DNA of 64,000 nucleotides from Chloroflexota bacterium (GTDB lineage: Bacteria; Chloroflexota; Chloroflexia; Chloroheliales; Chloroheliaceae), in the NCBI GenBank assembly GCA_028287745.1, contig JAQBPB010000068.1:124001-188000 (forward strand), in the 5' to 3' direction. Positions within the stretch are counted from its first letter, which is position 1, and the number at the start of each line of letters is the position of its first letter. The notes under the pieces were generated by a model. That model saw only the letters and a program-made list of their open reading frames with translations. It was not told the DNA's origin and did not search any database. The translations under genes were made by a program, and so were the position numbers. Below are positions 7,915-15,667 of this stretch, piece by piece.

Positions 7915-9651
7915 ATGACTACGACTAATTTGAAGCTTGCGAATAAAACTAAACCAATTACTTTGAAAGACCGGCGAAAGCGGATTGTCGGTCTTTTTCG
8001 CTACCTGGTCATAGATATTGCCACCGAGCGGGTGCAGGGCCGGGTGCTGGGCAAAAAGTACATTGAGCAGCGCTCCGAAGCCCGTAATCGTCGCCGGGCC
8101 AGGCGGTTTGTTGAGACTTCCCTGGAACTGGGTGGTGTATTGATAAAGCTAGGCCAGTATCTCAGTACCCGCTTTGACCTGCTGCCAGAAGTCTGGCTTG
8201 AAGAATTAAGCCGCCTGCAAGACTCGGTCTTGCCGGTTGATTTTAGTTTGCTGCTACCGGTTATCGAACAGGATTTTGGCGGCACCCTGGACGAACTCTT
8301 TTTGGAGTTCAACCCGCAACCGCTGGCATCGGCCTCACTGGGTCAGGTCCATGAGGCCCGATTGTTAGATGGGACGCGTGTGGCGGTCAAGGTGCGGCGG
8401 CCTGGTATCGAAGTTATTATTGAGGCCGACCTGGAAGCCCTCAACCGGGTGATTGACTTTCTACAGCGCCGGACGGACCTGGGCAAACTGGCTGACCTGA
8501 AAGGGATTGCCCGCGAATTCGAGGTGACGCTCCGGCGCGAACTGGACTACGTTAAAGAAGCCGAAAGCGCCCGCCGATTTAAGAATAACCTCAAAAAGCT
8601 AAAGTATGTCTATGTCCCGGTGGTCTACGGTGAGCGTTCCAGCGGGCGGGTGCTGACCACCGAATTTATTGACGGTTACAAAGTGACCAACTACCCGGCC
8701 ATTGAAGCGGCCGGGTTGGACCGGCATATGGTGGCGCGGGTCCTGGCAAACTGCTATTTGAACCAGGCCCTGATTGACGGGTTCTTTCACGCCGACCCCC
8801 ATCCAGGCAATATATTTGTGCGCTCCGGCCCGTTGGGGCTCCAGGTGGTTTTTATTGACTTTGGGATGGTCGGGGAAATTACCAGCGAAATGCGCTACCA
8901 GGTGCGCCGGTTGATTTTTTCCGTCCTTAACCGGGATGTCGACGCGATAATCAGTTCTTTTAAGAAACTTGGTTTTATCAGGCGCGAAGAAGATGTCGAT
9001 AAGGTCAGGTTAGGGATTAATTACTTTCTGGATAAGTTTATTGGGCTTAGCCTGGGCCAGCTTAAGGCGCTCGACCGGCGTAAGCTTTTCGAGGAAATCA
9101 GTTATATTATCTATAACACACCAATATATGTCCCCAGCGAATTTTCATTCATGAGCCGGGCCTTTGAAACCCTGCTGGGCCTGTGTACCAGCCTCAGTCC
9201 CCAGCTAAACTTTACCGCCGAAGCCCGGCCTTTCATGCAGCGCCTTCTCGCCGAGGAACTGGGTGCTACCAATATGCCGGAAGGCGTTACCGCCCTGCTG
9301 AATTTCCTGGGCATGCTGCCCGGCGCGGATAACGTCCAGGCATTCTTAAAATCACCGGCCGGTGAACAATTGCGTGAGAATACTTTGCAGGTAATTTCGT
9401 TGCCGGTCAAGTTGAACCATACCCTGGAACGGCTGGAGTCGGGCCGGATCCAGGTGCAGATTCAGTCCAGTGAGGTCGCGCAGGCGGCCGAAAAGATTCA
9501 AAAATCCAATGAGCGGTTACTGACGGCGGTGCTGGTGAGCAGCTTTCTGATTTCCGGGGTAATCCTGGCGACCGCTTCCGCGCCTATCTGGGCGACAATT
9601 TTCTGTTTACTGGTAGCGGTCCTTATAAGTCTGCGCCTGTTCAGGCAATAA
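7915..9651 (+). CDS. ABC1/UbiB/ADCK-family atypical protein kinase-like protein
   Basis: A member of the UbiB/AarF/COQ8 family, membrane-associated ATP-binding proteins linked to quinone and isoprenoid lipid metabolism. The family's KxGQ motif is seen in LIKLGQYLSTR. Next come the Ala-rich loop ASASLGQVHEA, the lysine stretch VAVKVRRPG, the catalytic-loop equivalent FHADPHPGNIFV and the metal-binding IDFGMVGE. Two C-terminal hydrophobic segments (TAVLVSSFLISGVILATA and the next) fit a membrane anchor. The ATG at 7915 has AAGGA 3 nt upstream. The ATG at 7870 is also in frame but lies on the -10 box. No ubiquinone genes are nearby. Confidence 0.88.
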   Translation: MTTTNLKLANKTKPITLKDRRKRIVGLFRYLVIDIATERVQGRVLGKKYIEQRSEARNRRRARRFVETSLELGGVLIKLGQYLSTRFDLLPEVWLEELSRLQDSVLPVDFSLLLPVIEQDFGGTLDELFLEFNPQPLASASLGQVHEARLLDGTRVAVKVRRPGIEVIIEADLEALNRVIDFLQRRTDLGKLADLKGIAREFEVTLRRELDYVKEAESARRFKNNLKKLKYVYVPVVYGERSSGRVLTTEFIDGYKVTNYPAIEAAGLDRHMVARVLANCYLNQALIDGFFHADPHPGNIFVRSGPLGLQVVFIDFGMVGEITSEMRYQVRRLIFSVLNRDVDAIISSFKKLGFIRREEDVDKVRLGINYFLDKFIGLSLGQLKALDRRKLFEEISYIIYNTPIYVPSEFSFMSRAFETLLGLCTSLSPQLNFTAEARPFMQRLLAEELGATNMPEGVTALLNFLGMLPGADNVQAFLKSPAGEQLRENTLQVISLPVKLNHTLERLESGRIQVQIQSSEVAQAAEKIQKSNERLLTAVLVSSFLISGVILATASAPIWATIFCLLVAVLISLRLFRQ

Positions 9652-9660
9652 TTTGTAACA

Positions 9661-9693
9661 AAAAAAGAGGCCGGACGAACCGGCCTCTTTTTT
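9661..9693. terminator. Bidirectional terminator after the UbiB-family gene
   Basis: Arms AAAAAAGAGGCCGG (9661-9674) and CCGGCCTCTTTTTT (9680-9693) with a 5-nt loop. It serves the UbiB gene and the converging anti-sigma gene. Confidence 0.88.
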
Positions 9694-9704
9694 GCGGGTT
9701 TGAA

Positions 9705-10388
9705 TTATATTTTCAGGCGTCCCGGGCCGCGTGGCCGGGCCATAAAGGCGAAAGCACTAAACAGGATGGTGGCCGCTAAAAGGGCCAGTTCCACCAGGCG
9801 GATATCCGGGCTGGTCCCCAGGTTTACCACCGGGCCGGGTTTAGAGGTTACCGCAGGAATAGCGGTTGGGTTTGCCGACTGTGTATTGGCTGCTGTTACC
9901 TGGACTCCTCCCAGGCCGCCCAGGCTGCCGCTATTGGGTTTACCGGCCGCCGCCGCCAGGGTGCCAATAGGTTCAAGAGTAGCGGTCGGGTCGGCCGTAA
10001 CCACGGCTACCGGGGATGCCGGTGCGGGTGGTGTGAAGGTACCGGCCAGGTCCAGCGCGAAGGCGAAGATCAAAAAGGCTGCCGCGATAGCCGCCGCGAA
10101 CTGCGAGAAGCGGTAAACCGGCGAAGGTTTCAGGCGGCGGGCCTGTAGCGGGCTAAGGGTGAAAGAGCGCGGGGCGGGTTTTTCGGGCAGGCGCTGCAAT
10201 ATAGTGACAGTCTGGCGCATACCTTCCAGGTCGGCTGTACAGGCGCTACATTCGGCCAGGTGTTGTTTTAACTGCTGTTGTTCGGAACCTTCCAGGGTAC
10301 CATCCTGGTAGTCCAGAATTAGCGGCAACCATTGATCCCGGTGGGCCTCGGTTTCATCCCAATCTTTTAGTAATCTTGGCTTGTTCAC
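9705..10388 (-). CDS. Membrane anti-sigma factor with zinc-finger (zf-HC2) domain
   Basis: A 227-residue putative anti-sigma factor. The N-terminal cytoplasmic part has the HxxxCxxC motif in KQHLAECSACTADL (about residues 41-54), typical of zinc-binding anti-sigma domains that hold ECF sigma factors. A membrane segment (AAIAAAFLIFAFALDLAGTF) lies near 123-142, followed by a Pro/Ala/Thr-rich extracytoplasmic stretch. A second hydrophobic segment lies near the C-terminus. It sits downstream of, and on the same strand as, an ECF sigma gene, its presumed partner. A 185-bp gap separates them, longer than usual. The start is a GTG with a weak ribosome site. Confidence 0.8.
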   Translation of the reverse strand: MNKPRLLKDWDETEAHRDQWLPLILDYQDGTLEGSEQQQLKQHLAECSACTADLEGMRQTVTILQRLPEKPAPRSFTLSPLQARRLKPSPVYRFSQFAAAIAAAFLIFAFALDLAGTFTPPAPASPVAVVTADPTATLEPIGTLAAAAGKPNSGSLGGLGGVQVTAANTQSANPTAIPAVTSKPGPVVNLGTSPDIRLVELALLAATILFSAFAFMARPRGPGRLKI

Positions 10389-10573
10389 GATTTGCCAAAC
10401 CCTGCTCCAATGACAGAGCAGAATCCCCCATAAGAGTCAAAAAGAAATAAATAAATGCATTGCCCTGCTCATAGAATGTTGAAAGTCAGGGATAAAACAC
10501 ACGAAACCTGTCAACTTATAACGGGCCGTTGACAAAAAATAATTAAGCCCGGTAATAGCTAGAGACTTCTATA

Positions 10574-11179
10574 CTATTGACGTAAGTCACCCGGCAAAAG
10601 TTCCTTACTTTTGTGCAAATATTCCCTGATTTTCAATCTTCCCCGGCTAATCCGGGATTTAACGGTGCCCAGGGAAGCCCCGGTAATATAAACGATTTCA
10701 TCGTAACTCATACCCTGCACATCGGACAGTATAACAACTACCCGCTGTTCTTCGGGGAGACTTTGCAGGGCCTGGGCTAATTCGCGGGCCAGTTCGCGCC
10801 GGGTAGCGAAGTCAAGGGGGTCGCTTTTAGGGTCTTCGAGTAAACCCAGGTCGGTCCCACCGACTTTTTCGGCTTCTTCGATCATCGCGTCCAGTGAGGT
10901 GGTGGGCCGCCGGTTGCGCGAACGCAGCCGGTCATAGCAAATATTACTGGCAATCCGTAATAACCACGACTTGAAAGAACCGCCCCGGTATTGCGAAAGC
11001 GCCCGGTATGCCTGAAAAAAGGCATCCTGGGTGGCATCCGCCGCCGCTTCGGCGTCGTTAAGCATCCGGTAGGTTAAATTGTAAACTCGTTGCTCATGAT
11101 TAGTAACGAGTTGGTTGAAGGCAGCCAGATCGCCGCGTTGCGCGGCCGCCACCACAAAATCTTCCGGTTCTTCTTGCAT
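10574..11179 (-). CDS. ECF RNA polymerase sigma factor
   Basis: A 201-residue sigma-70 family factor of the extracytoplasmic-function type. Region 2 is seen in the stretch with AADATQDAFFQAYRALSQY and the SFKSWLLRIASNICYDRLRSR segment, which binds core polymerase and the -10 element. Region 4 is the helix-turn-helix in LPEEQRVVVILSDVQGMSY followed by ITGASLGTVKSRISRGR. An acidic linker joins the two. The downstream zf-HC2 anti-sigma gene probably controls it. A minus-strand TTGACT about 40 bp upstream of the start may belong to its promoter. Confidence 0.9.
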   Translation of the reverse strand: MQEEPEDFVVAAAQRGDLAAFNQLVTNHEQRVYNLTYRMLNDAEAAADATQDAFFQAYRALSQYRGGSFKSWLLRIASNICYDRLRSRNRRPTTSLDAMIEEAEKVGGTDLGLLEDPKSDPLDFATRRELARELAQALQSLPEEQRVVVILSDVQGMSYDEIVYITGASLGTVKSRISRGRLKIREYLHKSKELLPGDLRQ

Positions 11180-11234
11180 TTAGACTTAAAAAGCGGATTC
11201 TTTCTATGAAGTCAATAATAATGACTGGCCGGAA

Positions 11235-12110
11235 TTAGATTTTCCGGGCAACCGTCATTATTGACAAACCAAAAGGCAGCTTAACATTGCTCCGGGCCAG
11301 CAAGCTTGCTTCCAGGCCCATAACTTTTTCGAGGGCCCGGTTAACCAGGGGATGCGGCGGTAACAGGTCGGAATGGACCGGCGTGAAGTCGCCACTATCG
11401 CTGATTAATTCAGGCCGGGCGGATACTTTACGGGCTTTAACCAGCCGCACCAGGGCCGCCGGTGGGAAAAGTAAGGTATTGAGGTAAGTTTGACGTACTA
11501 CCCGCAGCCCCGCCCTTTCCAGGCGGTCCGATACCATTTTAGCATTATAACGCCGTTGGCACCGGATAGCCAGATCATGTTCACTGTACAGGAACTGGTA
11601 GGCAGGCAGGTTCAGGATAAAAAGCCCCCCAGGCTTTAATACCCGGCCGATTTCTTCAAAAGCCGGTTGGTCATCAGGCAAGTTATTAATAACATCAAGG
11701 GATATTGCCAGGTCAAAATTATTTGAAGCAAAAGGAATAGCGGTAATAGATCCCTGGGCCAGGTGCCCGGTCAGGCCGCGCTGCTGGCTGAATTCGAGTG
11801 CTTCCCCGGCCAGGTCGAAACCACAGGCCCGGAAAGACGGAATTTCCCCACCGAAGCCGGTCAACAACTTCTGTAAATTGGCCCCGGTGCCGCACCCGGC
11901 ATCCAAAGCCAGCGGCCTGGGATGGAGCGTCCAATCAAAGTGGCGTTTGAGCAAGGCTACCAGATTTCGCCGCATACCCCGGTACCACCAATGCCCATCT
12001 TCTACCTCAAACATGACCCGGTACTCGTCCCGCATCATTTCGGTATGCCGGTTTTTCCCGGCCTGGCCGGGCGGATCGGTTTGTAAAAACTGGCTTGTTT
12101 CCAGCGGCAA
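11235..12110 (-). CDS. Class I SAM-dependent methyltransferase
   Basis: A 291-residue methyltransferase of the Rossmann-like class I type. Motif I is LALDAGCGTGANLQKLL (about residues 67-83). A later stretch, FDLAISLDVINNLPDDQPAFEEIGRVLKPGGLFILNLP, supplies motifs II-IV. The region before motif I (HWWYRGMRRNLVALL) resembles the start of methyltransferases found with glycosylation or wall genes. The substrate is unknown. The start is TTG at 12110, chosen because AAGGAG lies 6 nt upstream and a strong promoter precedes it. It may be co-transcribed with the sigma factor 55 bp downstream. Confidence 0.8.
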   Translation of the reverse strand: MPLETSQFLQTDPPGQAGKNRHTEMMRDEYRVMFEVEDGHWWYRGMRRNLVALLKRHFDWTLHPRPLALDAGCGTGANLQKLLTGFGGEIPSFRACGFDLAGEALEFSQQRGLTGHLAQGSITAIPFASNNFDLAISLDVINNLPDDQPAFEEIGRVLKPGGLFILNLPAYQFLYSEHDLAIRCQRRYNAKMVSDRLERAGLRVVRQTYLNTLLFPPAALVRLVKARKVSARPELISDSGDFTPVHSDLLPPHPLVNRALEKVMGLEASLLARSNVKLPFGLSIMTVARKI

Positions 12111-12147
12111 AATCTTCTCCTTGTCTATATAAGTCTTATCCAGAAGA

Positions 12148-12176
12148 AATATAAGTTATATCTAAAGGGGAGTCAA
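12148..12176 (-). promoter_or_regulatory. Promoter for the methyltransferase gene
   Basis: On the minus strand, TTGACT (12171-12176) and TATATT (12148-12153) with 17-bp spacing, 38 bp upstream of the TTG start. Confidence 0.65.
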
Positions 12177-12532
12177 TTTAACCGGTGCCTTACCGTATTA
12201 TATAGCCTCAGAATACCCTAAAATGAACCGGACAAGTAGCCCCCTGGCCCATCAGGGACATGCCAGGCGCAACTGTTGGGAAAATAGCCTGCTACGAAGC
12301 TGCCGAATAAATAGCCGGGTACGCCCCGGCCGGAATTACCAAAAAGATAAAAGGGCCAGGCGGTTCCGGTAACACCGGCGCATAATGCCCCGGTTATTAA
12401 AAAGACTTTCCCTGTTGGAGGAAAGTCTTCAGGGTTTATAGAGTTTAAGTAACACTAAAGATCATTGGATCCACTAAGGGACGCTGGCGTCACACCGGAA
12501 GCCCCTAACAGGTGCTAAAATCCTAGCAATTA
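12177..12532. other. Intergenic region between the methyltransferase and zinc-finger genes
   Basis: About 360 bp without a gene. It holds the terminator at 12398-12429 and a GC-rich hairpin-prone stretch around 12240-12280. No tRNA or other known RNA was recognised. Confidence 0.5.
12398..12429 (-). terminator. Minus-strand terminator for the zinc-finger gene
   Basis: Arms AAGACTTTCC (12402-12411) and GGAAAGTCTT (12420-12429). Reading on the minus strand, the hairpin is followed by a T-run. It lies about 100 nt past the stop of the gene at 12533-12913. Confidence 0.65.
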
Positions 12533-12913
12533 CTACCTGCTGGTATCATCGTCCCGGCGGTTCCGGTTGTTATTATCGTTATCATTTAGCGCGTCAGCGC
12601 CTAAAAGGACAGCCCCAGCCCCAAAGCCAGCCCCGGCCGAGGGTGCCCCACTACCACCGCTATTTGGCGAGGCTGCTATAATAGGTATGAAGGTGCCGCT
12701 GTTATTGTTGTTATTGCCACTAACTTCAGCCGCGGTATCGTTTGTTACCGACCTTACCGAGCCGGTAGTCCCACCAAGGGTAGCCGGGTCCAGGTTGTGG
12801 GACATCCGAATATGCTCTTCGATTGCCATTTGCAAAGCCTGGGAATCATCTGCTGTATCGGTGTAGCCACAAATGGGACAGGTAGAAAGGTTAGATCTAT
12901 CATTATCAGCCAT
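12533..12913 (-). CDS. Small C2H2-like zinc-finger protein of unknown function
   Basis: A 126-residue protein. The N-terminal half holds CPICGY (about residues 12-17) and, further on, HIRMSH, giving a C-x2-C...H-x4-H pattern like a zinc-binding finger. The middle is Asn/Ser/Gly-rich, and a Gly/Ala-rich stretch (GAGFGAGAVLLGADALN) follows. The last residues are Asn/Arg/Asp-rich. AAGGAG lies 5 nt before the ATG. I do not recognise the family; a metal-binding or nucleic-acid role is possible. Low-complexity composition is the main oddity. Confidence 0.6.
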   Translation of the reverse strand: MADNDRSNLSTCPICGYTDTADDSQALQMAIEEHIRMSHNLDPATLGGTTGSVRSVTNDTAAEVSGNNNNNSGTFIPIIAASPNSGGSGAPSAGAGFGAGAVLLGADALNDNDNNNRNRRDDDTSR

Positions 12914-13112
12914 GTTAACTCCTTCTTTCTGGTTTCATATCGCCCTTGACCGATTCTCCGGTAAACTAATAATCAGAATCTATGCCACGACTGGTGGGAA
13001 ATTAGGAGTTAACTCCTATTGTAAAGAATGGGCTAAATGTTATGATAAAGCCAGGTAATCAGGTTTACCATAAATAGCTTCAGATTGGTAAAAATTGGAA
13101 GAACTGGATCAG

Positions 13113-14408
13113 ATGAAATTACACAAACCGGGTAATCAGGCAAAGTCTCACCCTTTTAAAGTGCTTGATTTTTCCGGTTGGGCCATTGATTACCTGCCTG
13201 ACCGGGCCAGCTTGAAAAAGGCTCTGTTTAGCCCGGTACGAACTGCCACCTCACCGGACCAATCCCCACAGGTAAGCCGCAAGCCGCTCAGGCGCGGAGC
13301 CGAAGGCCAGGCCCTGGTTGAGTTCGCCCTGACCTTACCTTTCCTGATAATGTTGTTTGTGGTGCTGGTTGAGCTTGGTTTACTTATCCGCAGCCATATG
13401 ACGGTTACTGCGGCCGTCCGTGAGGGCGTCCGGGCGGTTTCCAGCCGGGGTAATGCCGATCCTTCCGGCGGTAACGATGTTAATGCGCGGGTGGGTGCCG
13501 ATGGCGACCTTCTATTGACCCAGAACGTCAATAGCGCTTTACAGCAAGAGCGCCAGAACGTTGCCCTGCTGATGACCTTCCGTGGCGATGTAACAGAACT
13601 AGCTAGTTCTCGCGTGACCGATACGGTCACCGGCCGTTCTGTTGCGACTACGGTAGGCTATAACGGTATAGGTGGGCAATATGGGGTACTTTATAACCCT
13701 GATCTAAGTCTTTTCCCTTTCCAGGAAATTTTCGACTATACCACCATAACCACAACCAATGGGACGGTTGAAAAGTGGTTTGTGCCAAATGTAATGTCAG
13801 TAAACAAATGCGCCAGTATGTATGGATCAAGTGAGCCAGCCAAGCCTAAAGGGGCCACCCTGGCCAATAAAACTTACACCGGCCAAGCCTTTTGCGGTGA
13901 CGCCTCGAATATAAACGGGGTAGCTGCCACGGCCGGTATCACTCGCACGCTTCCCCTGGGTAGTCATTCGGCTTCGGCCGGAAATGCCTCGGCGATATAT
14001 GATAAACTCCGCTATAGCGGCGGTGCCAAGTGTGTCAAGATAGGTGGTTCTGGTGCCAATCAAAATGATGTGCTTTACCTTCAAGCCAGCACCACCTCCT
14101 CCTCGGCTATCCAGTGCTGGCGCTACAATTTCGCGCCCTGGTATCCGTCTTTACGGTATTCCTTAGATTTCACCGGCAATAACGTTACGATTAATCCCAG
14201 TTCCGCGGCTTATTACAATAACCAGACGGAAGACCCGGCTAAATTTGGGGACCCCACGATTTTCCGGTCACCTGACTATGCCGGGGTGCAGATCGTGTAT
14301 AACCATAAGTGGTTATTAACTTTCTTTCCCGGTTCACTTACGCTTTCGGATAAAGCCGTAAAAATTATGGAGCCTGTCGGGGGTGGTTTTACTAAACCCA
14401 GTTCTTGA
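13113..14408 (+). CDS. TadE-like membrane protein with large extracytoplasmic domain
   Basis: Residues about 68-100 (GQALVEFALTLPFLIMLFVV and the following helix) are the TadE/TadG-type signal: a Glu-containing hydrophobic helix typical of minor pseudopilins processed by prepilin peptidase. About 330 residues follow that would lie outside the membrane. They are rich in Thr, Ser, Asn and Tyr and hold several Cys residues. The cytoplasmic N-terminal region (about 65 residues) is longer than usual. A second TadE-like gene follows 84 bp downstream. No tadA, tadB or tadC homologue is in the window. A TTG at 13095 is an alternative start; neither start has a strong ribosome site. Confidence 0.72.
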   Translation: MKLHKPGNQAKSHPFKVLDFSGWAIDYLPDRASLKKALFSPVRTATSPDQSPQVSRKPLRRGAEGQALVEFALTLPFLIMLFVVLVELGLLIRSHMTVTAAVREGVRAVSSRGNADPSGGNDVNARVGADGDLLLTQNVNSALQQERQNVALLMTFRGDVTELASSRVTDTVTGRSVATTVGYNGIGGQYGVLYNPDLSLFPFQEIFDYTTITTTNGTVEKWFVPNVMSVNKCASMYGSSEPAKPKGATLANKTYTGQAFCGDASNINGVAATAGITRTLPLGSHSASAGNASAIYDKLRYSGGAKCVKIGGSGANQNDVLYLQASTTSSSAIQCWRYNFAPWYPSLRYSLDFTGNNVTINPSSAAYYNNQTEDPAKFGDPTIFRSPDYAGVQIVYNHKWLLTFFPGSLTLSDKAVKIMEPVGGGFTKPSS

Positions 14409-14461
14409 AAAGGTTTAACCTTTTAACCTTGTTGCAGGCGGGATGGCCTGTGAACAAAGGT
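14408..14461 (+). repeat. Palindrome and stem-loop between the two TadE-like genes
   Basis: AAAAGGTT T AACCTTTT (14408-14424) overlaps the stop codon of the first gene. It is followed by a longer hairpin in which AACCTTGTT pairs with AACAAAGGTT around an AGGC/GCCT stem (about 14425-14461). This may stabilise or partly terminate the upstream mRNA. Confidence 0.5.
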
Positions 14462-14492
14462 TGTTCCTTCTATTTTCTAGAGAGGCATGGCT

Positions 14493-15563
14493 ATGCAAGC
14501 TGACAAAGGCTCCTCCCAAATACCCGGTCGGGTTATGATATGGCTGCGCCACTCCGGCCAGGTATTTAGCCGCTGGGCGCGTGGTGGGCAGATGCCATCG
14601 GATGCCTCAAATAAAACCATTTTGAACAAAAGCCTGGCAGCGGCGGCCCGTCCCCAATCGGCACAAAGTATTTTGGAGTTTTTGTTGGTCAGCGTGCCTT
14701 TGCTGGCGCTTATTTTTGGGATTCTTGAAATTGGCCTGGCCTTTTTTGAAAGCACTAACCTGGATTTTGCCGCCCAGGAAGCGGCCCGGTCGGTTTCGGT
14801 CTGCGCTAATGGCTGTGATGTTTTGTCTGGTACAACTCTTTACCGCGATTATAATATGCTGCGGGCCTTAAACCGGGTGAGTATCAGGATGGAAAACGTT
14901 GAGTATATCCTGGTGCAGCATGTCGGTGAGCAGGTGGACGACCCCGACCCTGATGGGACTGTCGCCGGACCGGCCGGACAACCTAACCTGGGTCGCACCG
15001 GGCCGGATATTTACGATAACTACAAATATCAGTGGCAACTTTATGCCTTACCCAAACCGGCAGCTAATTTTCCGACAAACGACCCCCGGGTTAATTCAGT
15101 ACCGGCCCGGCCCGATAATGATAGCCTGGGTGTTAAATGGGCCGATGCCAAGTGTACTGAGATTCCCTTGCTGACAGTGGGTGCCGCTTGCGCCCTGCCG
15201 AAACAGCCCTTTAATGACCAGTATAACGGTTTTCGCTCAAACCCTTGCTTCAGTACCGACGATGCCAGTATTTGCCGCAAAGATATTCCCCTTTCCGATA
15301 GATACGGCGTGGCGATTGGGCCGGATTCGGCTATTCCCAGCTGGCCTGGGCGCTATATCTGCGTACCAACCGACCGGTTTTACGTCCAACTTGTGTACCG
15401 CCACAACTGGATTACGCCTTTTATGCCAACGCTTAACCTGGACGGAAATACTCCACCCCTGCGCGGTTTTGGGCCGACCAATAGCCTGATTTTAAGCAGC
15501 AAAGCCTACCAGAAAGTCGAGCCGCGCCAGTTCGCCGGTACCAGCGGGACAGCCGGTTGTTAA
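14493..15563 (+). CDS. TadE-like membrane protein, second copy
   Basis: A TadE/TadG-type protein of about 356 residues. The signature helix is AQSILEFLLVSVPLLALIFG followed by ILEIGLAFFES, with the conserved Glu near the start of the hydrophobic stretch. The remaining 260 or so residues are predicted outside and include paired Cys residues (CANGC; later CTEIPLLTVGAAC; CFSTDDASIC) that could form disulfides. The ATG at 14493 is chosen because GAGG (14482-14485) lies 7 nt upstream; the ATG at 14487 is too close. It forms a tandem pair with the preceding TadE-like gene and ends before a strong terminator. Confidence 0.7.
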   Translation: MQADKGSSQIPGRVMIWLRHSGQVFSRWARGGQMPSDASNKTILNKSLAAAARPQSAQSILEFLLVSVPLLALIFGILEIGLAFFESTNLDFAAQEAARSVSVCANGCDVLSGTTLYRDYNMLRALNRVSIRMENVEYILVQHVGEQVDDPDPDGTVAGPAGQPNLGRTGPDIYDNYKYQWQLYALPKPAANFPTNDPRVNSVPARPDNDSLGVKWADAKCTEIPLLTVGAACALPKQPFNDQYNGFRSNPCFSTDDASICRKDIPLSDRYGVAIGPDSAIPSWPGRYICVPTDRFYVQLVYRHNWITPFMPTLNLDGNTPPLRGFGPTNSLILSSKAYQKVEPRQFAGTSGTAGC

Positions 15564-15600
15564 GTTTCACCCAGGTATAACGCCCCGGTATTTACCCGGG

Positions 15601-15654
15601 ACAAATAAAAAGTACCCGGTTTCCCTGCAAAGGGACCGGGTACTTTTTATTTGT
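15601..15654. terminator. Bidirectional terminator between TadE-like and pruA genes
   Basis: Perfect 20-bp arms at 15601-15620 and 15635-15654 (core AAAAAGTACCCGGT), with a short CCCT/AGGG stem inside the loop. Placed between converging genes. Confidence 0.9.
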
Positions 15655-15667
15655 CTGCAAGAGGTAG

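Noticed and set aside
12238..12290. Possible tRNA or riboswitch in the GC-rich gap before the methyltransferase
   Set aside because: Only short local hairpins; no cloverleaf or conserved aptamer elements were found.
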